DNA of 64,000 bases, from the NCBI GenBank assembly GCA_039028795.1, contig JBCCHJ010000007.1, forward strand, positions 1-64,000. Reading direction: 5' to 3'. The DNA comes from Thermohalobaculum sp039028795 (GTDB taxonomy: Bacteria > Pseudomonadota > Alphaproteobacteria > Rhodobacterales > Rhodobacteraceae). The first letter of the stretch is position 1. Each line of letters starts with the position of its first letter. Both the position numbers and the translations under genes were made by a program. Positions 26,425 through 33,131 of the stretch are shown one piece after another. Under the pieces are notes generated by a model. It was not told where the DNA came from. It made no database searches and was given only the letters and a program-made list of their open reading frames with translations.

Positions 26425-26889
26425 TCAGTAGCGAATGCCTCGGTAGATCCGCTTCGAAAGCGGTTGTTTCTCCTTCGGCTCCTTCGCAGGCACTTCTTCG
26501 GACTCGGCTTCCGGGGCCGCTGGCACGGCCTGCCCCGCCAGTTCGCGGCGAAGCGGTTTCATGAAGAGATTGACGCCGACCTGCATCTTTTTGAAAGCGC
26601 TGCGTTCAATCGGATTGGTCAGCAGCACCAAAACCCCTTCGTCCAGGGTGCGGGCAAAGAAGCTGTATTCTTCGAATTCCAAAAACGCTTGATCGAAACC
26701 ATTCGGGCCAGCCTCTAACGTTCCTGCTAATTCGAAAATGCTCTCGGCATTTTCGGCCACTTCCAGCACGTCGACCAGTTCATATCGCTCTGGTAGGTTG
26801 TCGTAGACCTTGCCGCTGGACAGCAGGATGCATCCAAGGATCTGATCATTGTGCTGGACGACTTTGTTTAAGACACGCTCAACCGACAC
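26425..26889 (-). CDS. Roadblock/LC7-like protein B of module 2
   Basis: The 154-residue protein starts at GTG 26889 nine bases after AGGAG, inside the end of the upstream gene (11-base overlap), so translation is coupled. Residues about 1-115 resemble a roadblock/LC7 fold: VLNKVVQHNDQILGCILLSSG, FLEFEEYSFFARTLDEGVLVLLTNPIER, and KKMQVGVNLFMKPLRREL. The same pattern recurs in protein B of module 1 (27401-27856). The C-terminus differs from its paralogue by an extra Pro/Glu/Lys-rich tail of about 35 residues. Function is unknown. Bacterial roadblock proteins often control small GTPases, but none is encoded nearby. The open frame extends to 27117 only as an antisense-like artefact. Confidence 0.6.
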   Translation of the reverse strand: MSVERVLNKVVQHNDQILGCILLSSGKVYDNLPERYELVDVLEVAENAESIFELAGTLEAGPNGFDQAFLEFEEYSFFARTLDEGVLVLLTNPIERSAFKKMQVGVNLFMKPLRRELAGQAVPAAPEAESEEVPAKEPKEKQPLSKRIYRGIRY

Positions 26890-27229
26890 TACGTAAATCT
26901 CCTGCGCTGCGCGATGGTCTGCGCTTGATGAACACTGCACGGGCCGACGACATGCTGATACCCGCAACTTCCAGATCACCGCCTTCCAGGAACAGCGCGG
27001 GACAGGTATCATCGACGCCGAATTCTTCACCCATGCGGTCAGCCACGTCGAAGATGTTCGCGAAGACGGCGGCAGATAAATCTTTGAACGCACCGGATGC
27101 TTCCAGTTCCGTTCCATCCTGTGCGATCAGCGTAAACCCTATGACCGCAGGGTCTTCTTTGATTCGTTTAAGTTCCGCAGATTCAGACGCAGTTAAGAAC
27201 TGCGCGATTGTTGCTTTGCTATCTTCCAT
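26879..27229 (-). CDS. Roadblock/LC7-like protein A of module 2
   Basis: A 116-residue protein matching A of module 1 over about 95 residues with roughly half the positions identical. Shared words are FLT at the start, VIGF/Y, SGA, VFANIFD, GEEFG, CP, and SSARA. The strand-turn-strand start VIGFTLIAQDGTELEASGAF is typical of roadblock domains. It has no signal peptide or membrane segment, so it should be cytoplasmic. It is the first gene of a two-gene unit with the B protein. The function is not known. Confidence 0.6.
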   Translation of the reverse strand: MEDSKATIAQFLTASESAELKRIKEDPAVIGFTLIAQDGTELEASGAFKDLSAAVFANIFDVADRMGEEFGVDDTCPALFLEGGDLEVAGISMSSARAVFIKRRPSRSAGDLRSVG

Positions 27230-27356
27230 ATCAATCTACGTCCCCTGGTAAGCCACACGCATAGGTCAATGTGCACATCCACGAACCAATAGACTTATAA
27301 CATATGATTCTTGTCTACTACTGGGTTTAAAATAAGGCATCTATGATAAAATTATT

Positions 27357-27395
27357 ACCCCTCCTGACGAATTAACTTATTCGGCAGGAAGGGGT
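27357..27395 (-). terminator. Terminator of roadblock module 1
   Basis: An imperfect stem pairs ACCCC-TCCTG-CGAAT with its complement around TAACTT, starting six bases after the stop of the first module. The minus strand continues into an A/T-rich stretch (AATAATTTTAT). The following 170 bases before module 2 are AT-rich and probably hold the promoter of the second unit. Confidence 0.65.
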
Positions 27396-27400
27396 CTATT

Positions 27401-27856
27401 CTAGACTAGATTTTCGAAAACCCGGCGCAGACTGCGCGATCCGAGTTTGGTTTCGGCTGGTAGCCTGTCATGGTCTTCACCCGATGCAATCAATAGTGCA
27501 CGTTCCAGGGGTTTTAGGAACAGGTTCAAACCCAACTGCATCTTCCGGAAGGCACCACGCTTTATCGGCTTGGTTGCCAGGATCAGCAGGCCAATACGCA
27601 TCCTGCGGACGACGAAGCTGTGACCCTGGAATTCCAGAAAAACTTCGTCGAATTGCTCGTCCCCTGTTTCCAAGGCTTCCGTGATCACGAACATATTGTT
27701 CGCGTACTCGATGACGGCGTCTACGTCGATAAGATCGTAGATTTCAGGCAAGGTTGAATAGGTCGCTTTATCGTAAGTGGCGATACAGCCGAAAACATCA
27801 CGATTATGGTGCGCGATCTTCCTAAGAACCTGTTTAACTGACTCTTCTAAGGACAT
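27401..27856 (-). CDS. Roadblock/LC7-like protein B of module 1
   Basis: A 151-residue paralogue of the B protein of module 2. Shared positions include VLRKIAHHN/VLNKVVQHN, FGC/LGC, LPE.Y.L.DV, FLEF, KPI/NPIERSAF, KKMQ.G.NLF.KPL. Hydrophobic and cytoplasmic in character. It starts at ATG 27856, 23 bases inside the preceding A gene, nine bases after AAGG, so the pair is translationally coupled. The C-terminal tail is basic (RSLRRVF). The overlap pattern and order A-B are the same as in module 2, showing duplication of the whole unit. No function can be stated. Confidence 0.6.
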   Translation of the reverse strand: MSLEESVKQVLRKIAHHNRDVFGCIATYDKATYSTLPEIYDLIDVDAVIEYANNMFVITEALETGDEQFDEVFLEFQGHSFVVRRMRIGLLILATKPIKRGAFRKMQLGLNLFLKPLERALLIASGEDHDRLPAETKLGSRSLRRVFENLV

Positions 27857-28220
27857 TGTTCGGACCTTTTTCTTTACGTCTTAGAAAAATAGCCCGGGCG
27901 GATGAAAGTAAGACCCCGGCGATTTCGAATTCCTTGCCGTCCAGAAGCACCATCGGACACTTCTGACGTTCGCCGAATTCCTCGCCGAAATTTTCCACCA
28001 GATCGAAGATATTCGCAAAGACCGGGCCTAATACGGATTTCCAGGCACCACTCGACTCGATTTCTTCACCATCCATACTCAATAACGCGTACCCAATCAC
28101 TGAATCGTCCTTTTGAATCCTGGCCATCTCGATCGTCTCTTCCGGCGTCAGAAAGCGTGCGGTTGAATTTGTTCGGTCGTGAACAGCCACAGGACTATCA
28201 TGGATCAATTGGAACGCCAT
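27834..28220 (-). CDS. Roadblock/LC7-like protein A of module 1
   Basis: The 128-residue paralogue of the A protein of module 2 carries VIGYALLSMDGEEIESSGAW followed by VFANIFDLVENFGEEFG and LLSSARAIFLRR, as in the second copy. The start at 28220 (MAFQLIH) is preferred to ATG 28226 because AGGAG is eight bases before it and only two before the other. It has an N-terminal extension of about 20 residues compared with module 2. It begins a unit whose upstream region (28221-28471) separates it from glxD; a promoter is expected there. Confidence 0.6.
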   Translation of the reverse strand: MAFQLIHDSPVAVHDRTNSTARFLTPEETIEMARIQKDDSVIGYALLSMDGEEIESSGAWKSVLGPVFANIFDLVENFGEEFGERQKCPMVLLDGKEFEIAGVLLSSARAIFLRRKEKGPNNVLRRVS

Positions 28221-28471
28221 TTCCATCGCTCCTTATCTCGGTTTACGTGTACTCGACTACGTCCAATATGTCGGTGGGTTAACTAAAAACTAACTCTTTC
28301 TTCCGACGCGGAAAATCAGCCTAGCGGATTCTACCTATGGTGCAGGAAAGCCCATCGCAGAATGCAAAGGGTATCTCCTTACGCGACTCTAAGGCCGATC
28401 CGCAAAAGAATGTGACTGAATCTAGGCGGAGCAAAACTCACCGGGCGAGAGCTTCAGAGAATCACCCGGAC

Positions 28472-29800
28472 CTAGCTTTGACCAGGGATCCAACCGGTCC
28501 CTGCAAGCGGCACGCCAGCCATTGCGGCTGCCTCGACGGTCAGGGCCGCCAAATCTTCAGGCTCCAAATTGCGAACATGGGATTTACCGTTGGCGCGAGC
28601 CAGCGTTTGCAATTCCATCGTCATGACGGCCAGATAGTTCGCTAGGCGACGACCGGCTTGGACTGGATCCAATCTGGTCGCCAAATGCGGCTCTTGCGTT
28701 GTGATCCCGGCTGGGTCCTGCCCTTCATGCCAATCGTCATATGCCCCGGCGGTCGTGCCCAGTTTGGCATATTCCTCTTCCAGAGCAGGGTCCTGATCCC
28801 CCAGGGCAATCAACGCTGCGGTTCCGATGCTGACCGCATCTGCGCCCATGGCAAGCGCTTTGGCGACATCGGCGCCTGACCGAATGCCACCCGAAACAAC
28901 CAACTGCACCTTGCGATGCGCATCCAAGTCCTGCAGGGCGCGCACGGCTTCACGGACTGCAGGCAGCGTTGGAATACCGACATGTTCGATGAAGACTTCC
29001 TGGGTCGCTGCCGTGCCGCCCTGCATGCCATCGACGACGACAACATCAGCCCCAGCCTTCACAGAAAGCGCCGTGTCATAATAGGGCCGCGCTGCGCCGA
29101 CTTTGATGTAGATTGGCTTTTCCCAGGCCGTGATCTCGCGCAGTTCCTGAATTTTGATCTCCAGATCGTCAGGGCCGGTCCAATCGGGGTGGCGGCAGGC
29201 TGAGCGTTGATCGACGCCCTGCGGCAGCGTCCGCATCTCCGCCACCCGCTCGTTGATCTTCTGGCCCAGCAACATGCCGCCGCCGCCCGGTTTAGCGCCT
29301 TGGCCGACCACGACCTCGATTGCATCCGCTTTGCGCAGGTCATCGGGATTCATGCCGTAGCGGCTTGGCAGATACTGGTAGACCAGCAGATCGGAATGGC
29401 CGCGTTCTTCTGGCGTCATGCCGCCATCACCGGTAGTGGTGGAAGTCCCCATGGCGGACGCGCCTCGGCCCAGCGCCTCTTTCGCCTGAGCCGAGAGCGA
29501 TCCGAATGACATTCCCGCAATGGTGATGGGCGTCTTCAGGTGCAGTGGTTTCGAGGCAAATCGATCGCCCAGGATCACATCCGTCCCGCAGGCCTCGCGG
29601 TAGCCCTCCAACGGATAACGGGACATAGAGGCGCCCAGGAACACCAAGTCATCGAAGCTTGGGACCCGCCGTTTCGCTCCGCCGCCGCGGATATCGTAAA
29701 TGCCTGTCGCCGCCGCCCGGCGGATCTCGGAAATCGTGTAATCGTCGAACGCTGCCGCCTTGCGCGGCGTTGTCCGTGGGGCGTCACCATAGTCAGCCAT
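28472..29800 (-). CDS. glxD: FMN-binding glutamate synthase-like protein (GlxD / MgsC)
   Basis: The 442-residue product corresponds to the central and FMN domains of glutamate synthase: ITIAGMSFGSLSAQAKEALGRGA, TTTGDGGMTPEERGHSDLLVYQYLPSRYGM, EVVVGQGAKPGGGGMLLGQKI, VDGMQGGTAATQEVFIEHVGIPT, and the phosphate-binding VVSGGIRSGADVAKALAMGADAVSIG. It would use ammonia released by the amidotransferase subunit to make glutamate, or methylamine to make N-methylglutamate as MgsC. Its start shares one base with the stop of glxC. In rhizobia and methylotrophs it is encoded together with glxB/mgsA and glxC/mgsB. Confidence 0.88.
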   Translation of the reverse strand: MADYGDAPRTTPRKAAAFDDYTISEIRRAAATGIYDIRGGGAKRRVPSFDDLVFLGASMSRYPLEGYREACGTDVILGDRFASKPLHLKTPITIAGMSFGSLSAQAKEALGRGASAMGTSTTTGDGGMTPEERGHSDLLVYQYLPSRYGMNPDDLRKADAIEVVVGQGAKPGGGGMLLGQKINERVAEMRTLPQGVDQRSACRHPDWTGPDDLEIKIQELREITAWEKPIYIKVGAARPYYDTALSVKAGADVVVVDGMQGGTAATQEVFIEHVGIPTLPAVREAVRALQDLDAHRKVQLVVSGGIRSGADVAKALAMGADAVSIGTAALIALGDQDPALEEEYAKLGTTAGAYDDWHEGQDPAGITTQEPHLATRLDPVQAGRRLANYLAVMTMELQTLARANGKSHVRNLEPEDLAALTVEAAAMAGVPLAGTGWIPGQS

Positions 29801-30480
29801 CAGTAGGCATCCAGATTGTCGATGTTGAAGTTATAGAGTTTCCGGGCAGAGCCATAGCGGCGGAACTCTGCCGGATCATGGTCGAACCCCGCACGAGCAA
29901 GCAGGTCTGAGAGTTCCGCTTGATGTTCATCGCCCATTTCTTTTTCGACGCAATCGGCCCCGAGCGACGCCACCTTACCCCGGACATAAAGCCTGGCCTC
30001 ATAAATGCTGTCGCCCAGATCCGCACCGGCATCTCCGCAGACCACCATGCGCCCGGCTTGACCCATGAAGGCGCTCATATGCCCGACATTGCCTCCGACC
30101 ACGATGTCGATGCCCTTCATCGAGATCCCGCACCGTGCCGAGGTATTGCCTTCGATCACCAGCAAACCGCCATGCGCAGTGGCGCCCGCCGATTGACTGG
30201 CATCGCCAGTGACTCGCACGGTCCCGGACATCATGTTTTCAGCAACACCTGTGCCTGCATTGCCGTGAATGGTAATACTAGCCTCTTGGTTCATCCCGGC
30301 CGCGTAGTAGCCGCAATGGCCTTGCACCATGACATCTACCGGCGCGGTCAAGCCGCAGGCGATGGCATGGGCACCGCCAGGGTTCAGCACGGTGAAAGCA
30401 CCGGCCGCTGCCTCTTGCAGCGCACGGTTCACGGAGCGTCGATCCAAACTGGCCAGATCTAGTGTCGAATTCGTCGTCAT
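29800..30480 (-). CDS. glxC: GXGXG-motif glutamate synthase-like protein (GlxC / MgsB)
   Basis: A 226-residue right-handed beta-helix of the GltB C-terminal type. Repeated GxxGxG turns are seen in VMVQGHCGYYAAGMNQEASITIHGNAGTGVAENM, VRVTGDASQSAGATAHGGLLVIEGN, and IDIVVGGNVGHMSAFMGQAGRMVVCGDAGADLGD. It is the structural subunit joining the amidotransferase and FMN subunits. It is one base from glxD but separated from glxB by an opposite-strand DUF1127 gene, so it may have its own promoter or be transcribed through that gene. Confidence 0.87.
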   Translation of the reverse strand: MTTNSTLDLASLDRRSVNRALQEAAAGAFTVLNPGGAHAIACGLTAPVDVMVQGHCGYYAAGMNQEASITIHGNAGTGVAENMMSGTVRVTGDASQSAGATAHGGLLVIEGNTSARCGISMKGIDIVVGGNVGHMSAFMGQAGRMVVCGDAGADLGDSIYEARLYVRGKVASLGADCVEKEMGDEHQAELSDLLARAGFDHDPAEFRRYGSARKLYNFNIDNLDAY

Positions 30481-30613
30481 GGCTCGTCCCAGTTCCGTCG
30501 GCCTTAGTTATGCAGCCAGATCAAAGCGGCCTTGGCTTTGTGTCGATTGTCCCGGGTGATCTGATGCCCATCTTTCCGGCAGAATGAAGTTTACTGAAAG
30601 AAAGGAGACAGCA

Positions 30614-30868
30614 ATGTCCCTGATCAATGTCATCCGCGATGCAGTCCACGCCGTTGCTCGGACCGTCGACCAAAACCGCGCCATTCGCCAGTTGAACGCC
30701 ATGTCCGACCGCGAGTTGCGGGATATCGGCGTCGCCCGCGCCGAGATCGAAGCACTGGTTACCGGCAAAATCGCACGCACCGGCGCTGATCCCGTCTTGG
30801 TGCGTCCGACAGGCGCTGCTAATCGCCGTCGCGCTCCAGCCGTAAATGTCGCCATGGACGCTGCCTGA
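30614..30868 (+). CDS. DUF1127 small basic protein
   Basis: An 84-residue protein with the DUF1127 core RAIRQLNAMSDRELRDIGVARAEIEALV, typical of alphaproteobacterial proteins of 45-100 residues that affect RNA metabolism or phosphate and stress responses. The start at 30614 follows AAAGGAGACAGCA; an in-frame ATG at 30584 has no such site. It is encoded on the strand opposite to the glx genes, exactly between glxB and glxC, leaving only ten bases to the glxB stop. The C-terminal 30 residues are an Arg/Ala-rich tail. Confidence 0.88.
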   Translation: MSLINVIRDAVHAVARTVDQNRAIRQLNAMSDRELRDIGVARAEIEALVTGKIARTGADPVLVRPTGAANRRRAPAVNVAMDAA

Positions 30869-30878
30869 TCCGAGCCTC

Positions 30879-31772
30879 TCATGCTGCCCGGCTCCACGCA
30901 TAGACTTGCGTGGGTTCGGGCTCCCAAATCTCGGCATGTTCTGCACCTGGCAGCCTCGCTATGGCACGGAATTCCGATGACATTGCGGCCCAGTCATCCG
31001 TTTCAGCGATAACGGCGGGCTTGCAGGCAATGGGATCGCGTACAACGGCAAATCCGTCCCGAGTGCCGATCGCAAAGGTGTAAAACCCATCGAAGTCCCG
31101 GATGGCGTTTTCGATGGCACCATCGATCGTGTCGCCTTGGCGCATTCGCCAGGCAAGGTAACCTGCGGCAACCTCGGAGTCGTTCTCGGTCTGGAACGTC
31201 TCACCTTGCTTTTGTAACTCTTCGCGCAACCGGTTGTGGTTCGACATGGATCCGTTGTGGACCAGGCAGGTATCCGCGCCTGTGCTGAACGGATGCGATC
31301 CTTCGGTAGTCACGGCGCTTTCCGTGGCCATGCGTGTATGCGCCACCGCATGTGTGCCGGTGCGTGCAGACAACTGCAGCCGCTCGGCAACTGCATCAGG
31401 ATCGCCGATCCCTTTACATAGCTCCATAGCCGTGCCGACGCCAAGAACACTCACATCGGGTGCGTTTTGGATCAGCCAGTTTCGCGCGGCCTGGCCGTCG
31501 CCATCCGTGCTGAAGATGGCGTGGTCGGAAAGGACGGACACATCGACCCCGGCGCCAAGCGCTTTTTCCAATGCATTGGCGTGGGCCTGCCAGTTCGTAT
31601 CACCCTCCACCGCCAGGGCCGAAATTCGTGTAGAGCCCTTATTGCCGTAAACAGCGAATCCAGCCGAGTCCGGCCCGCGTGACGACATTTCGTGCAACAT
31701 CAGCGCTGTCAGTCGGCCAAGATCAGGCTCGAGCTCTGGGTTTTTCAGGTAAAGTCCGACGATGCCGCACAT
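30879..31772 (-). CDS. glxB: Class II glutamine amidotransferase subunit (GlxB / MgsA)
   Basis: The 297-residue protein begins MCGIVGLYLK, so removal of Met exposes the N-terminal nucleophile Cys2 of class II amidotransferases. Further marks are SSRGPDSAGFAVYG, HTRMATESAVTTEGSHPF, LVHNGSMSNHNRLR, and DFDGFYTFAIGTRDG. It should release ammonia from glutamine for the glutamate-synthase-like GlxD, via the GlxC scaffold. It lies downstream of the XRE-cupin regulator, separated by 78 bases that contain two small palindromes. Its stop is 10 bases from the stop of the convergent DUF1127 gene. Confidence 0.88.
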   Translation of the reverse strand: MCGIVGLYLKNPELEPDLGRLTALMLHEMSSRGPDSAGFAVYGNKGSTRISALAVEGDTNWQAHANALEKALGAGVDVSVLSDHAIFSTDGDGQAARNWLIQNAPDVSVLGVGTAMELCKGIGDPDAVAERLQLSARTGTHAVAHTRMATESAVTTEGSHPFSTGADTCLVHNGSMSNHNRLREELQKQGETFQTENDSEVAAGYLAWRMRQGDTIDGAIENAIRDFDGFYTFAIGTRDGFAVVRDPIACKPAVIAETDDWAAMSSEFRAIARLPGAEHAEIWEPEPTQVYAWSRAA

Positions 31773-31819
31773 CAGAAGCCTCCTATCCGCGCAAGGAGCC
31801 TCCGCTGAAACAGCTTCAC

Positions 31820-31856
31820 TTTCAAGAAATTTATTTTCCTATCTGTAAATCTACAG
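31820..31856. promoter_or_regulatory. Candidate operator between the XRE-cupin gene and glxB
   Basis: Two short palindromes lie here: TTTC-AA-GAAA (31820-31829) and CTGTA-AATC-TACAG (31843-31856), separated by an AT-rich stretch. They sit 47-85 bases before glxB and partly within the stop of the regulator gene, a likely place for autogenous or pathway control by the PuuR-like protein. The assignment is positional. Confidence 0.35.
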
Positions 31857-32447
31857 TGGAGGGGTGACGATTACGCTGAGATAAACGGCAGGGAGTTCCT
31901 GCAGTTCCAGCGGCCCATGCGCAGCCCCGGCGTCAAAGAAAAGCGAATCCCCTGGCTCCAAGAGATACGTCTGATCGCCGTGCGCATACGTGACGCGTCC
32001 CTTCAGCATGTAAATGAACTCGGTCCCTTCGTGCTGGAAGATCGGAAACGCATCCGAGTTTTCATCCAGGGTGATCAGATAAGGCTCGACCTGGACCTTG
32101 CTGCGCACTCCATGGCCCAACAACTGGTATTGGTGACCCTTCGAAGTCCCACGCCGTTCGATTGTTAGCCCATGCCCGGATTTCACATAAGTTGCATCGC
32201 GCTTTTCGTCGAACGTCGTGAAAAAGCTACCCAGCGGGATATTCAGCGCCCCTGCCAATCCCTGTAGGGTTGCCAATGAAGGCGACGTTTGGCCGTTTTC
32301 GATCTTGGACAGCATTCCGGTGGAGATCGACGCCGCACCTGCTAGGTCATTCAACGTCATGCCCATGGCCAATCGCATCGCCCGCACCTGCGCGCCGACC
32401 AAAAGTTCCAGTGGAACCTGAGCTACGTCTTCAATTTCCTGGGTCAT
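31851..32447 (-). CDS. XRE-family HTH regulator with C-terminal cupin (PuuR-like)
   Basis: The 198-residue product has an N-terminal XRE helix-turn-helix (VRAMRLAMGMTLNDLAGAASISTGMLSKIENGQTSPSLATLQGLAGAL) and a C-terminal cupin_2 effector domain (EGTEFIYMLKGRVTYAHGDQTYLLEPGDSLFFDAGAAHG). This architecture is that of PuuR and of regulators next to glxB/mgsA loci. It is transcribed toward glxB and is the likely controller of the nitrogen locus. The ligand is unknown. Confidence 0.88.
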   Translation of the reverse strand: MTQEIEDVAQVPLELLVGAQVRAMRLAMGMTLNDLAGAASISTGMLSKIENGQTSPSLATLQGLAGALNIPLGSFFTTFDEKRDATYVKSGHGLTIERRGTSKGHQYQLLGHGVRSKVQVEPYLITLDENSDAFPIFQHEGTEFIYMLKGRVTYAHGDQTYLLEPGDSLFFDAGAAHGPLELQELPAVYLSVIVTPPL

Positions 32448-32494
32448 CGCGGCCTTTCAGGCACACCATACCCAGTACCGGCGGTCTTACAATA

Positions 32495-33022
32495 TCAGAG
32501 CCGCGCCTTAAGATTGTCCATCAGTGCCTGAAGGCCCTTCAAGGCGCCTTCATTGGTCAACCTGCCATCGTCATCGAAGACATTCATGGCGCCGCCGACG
32601 TTCACCTCTGGATTGGTGACCATATCGACCATGAAAGGGATCAGGAAAAGATACATCGCCGCTTTGGCCCGATTCCCACCGGCGCCGCCTGCCGCGGCAG
32701 AAACCACCGCCACAGGTTTGCCAACCATTGGCGCAGGGCGCGGACGGCTGACCCAATCCAAGGCGTTCTTCAAAACGCCGGACGGGCCCTTGTTGTATTC
32801 TGGGGTCGAGATCACGATAGCGTCTGCCCACCAGATCTGGTCGATCAGGGCCTGAACCGCCTTTGGTATACCCTGATCCTCGACATCGCCATTGTAGAGC
32901 GGGATGTCCAGATCAGCTATCTGGAACTCGGATGGCGCCAAAACCCGGGCGGCCTCTTTGACCAACATCGTGTTGAAGCTGCCCTTGCGCAGAGATCCGG
33001 AAATACCCAGCAACTTTGTCAT
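32495..33022 (-). CDS. NADPH-dependent FMN reductase (flavodoxin-like)
   Basis: A 175-residue flavodoxin-fold reductase. LLGISGSLRKGSFNTMLVKEA is the FMN phosphate-binding loop, followed by DAIVISTPEYNKGPSGVLKNALDWVSRP, the FMN isoalloxazine loop, and VAVVSAAAGGAGGNRA. It would reduce FMN or quinones with NAD(P)H in the cytoplasm and may serve FMN-dependent enzymes of the adjacent glx locus, which is speculation from position. It is transcribed with the regulator, 47 bases apart. Confidence 0.9.
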   Translation of the reverse strand: MTKLLGISGSLRKGSFNTMLVKEAARVLAPSEFQIADLDIPLYNGDVEDQGIPKAVQALIDQIWWADAIVISTPEYNKGPSGVLKNALDWVSRPRPAPMVGKPVAVVSAAAGGAGGNRAKAAMYLFLIPFMVDMVTNPEVNVGGAMNVFDDDGRLTNEGALKGLQALMDNLKARL

Positions 33023-33058
33023 TTCTCAGGTCCTCCTCGACCTTTTGCGGGGGAGCTC

Positions 33059-33124
33059 TTCGTCATCTTGCCGAAAACATCCCGAAAGCCCGACAGCAGA
33101 GCTATCGGCCTGGCCCGGCGGGCC
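33059..33124 (+). repeat. Intergenic two-hairpin repeat, copy 3
   Basis: Same architecture: box GTCATCTTGCC, hairpin 1 CCGACAGC-AGA-GCTATCGG with one mismatch (about 33090-33108), hairpin 2 GGCCC-GGC-GGGCC (33112-33124). It lies directly downstream of lpd, so it may terminate the TCA operon. It also lies upstream of the FMN reductase. Confidence 0.6.
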
Positions 33125-33131
33125 AAATGGG

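Noticed and set aside
24998..31772. Complete N-methylglutamate pathway for methylamine
   Set aside because: Only the glxBCD/mgsABC-like and GlnT/GmaS-like genes are present; no mgdABCD homologues are in the window, so methylamine oxidation cannot be claimed.
15451..33124. Insertion-sequence ends or a MITE for the two-hairpin repeats
   Set aside because: Copies lack terminal inverted repeats and target duplications; the paired but different stems fit a structured repeat better.
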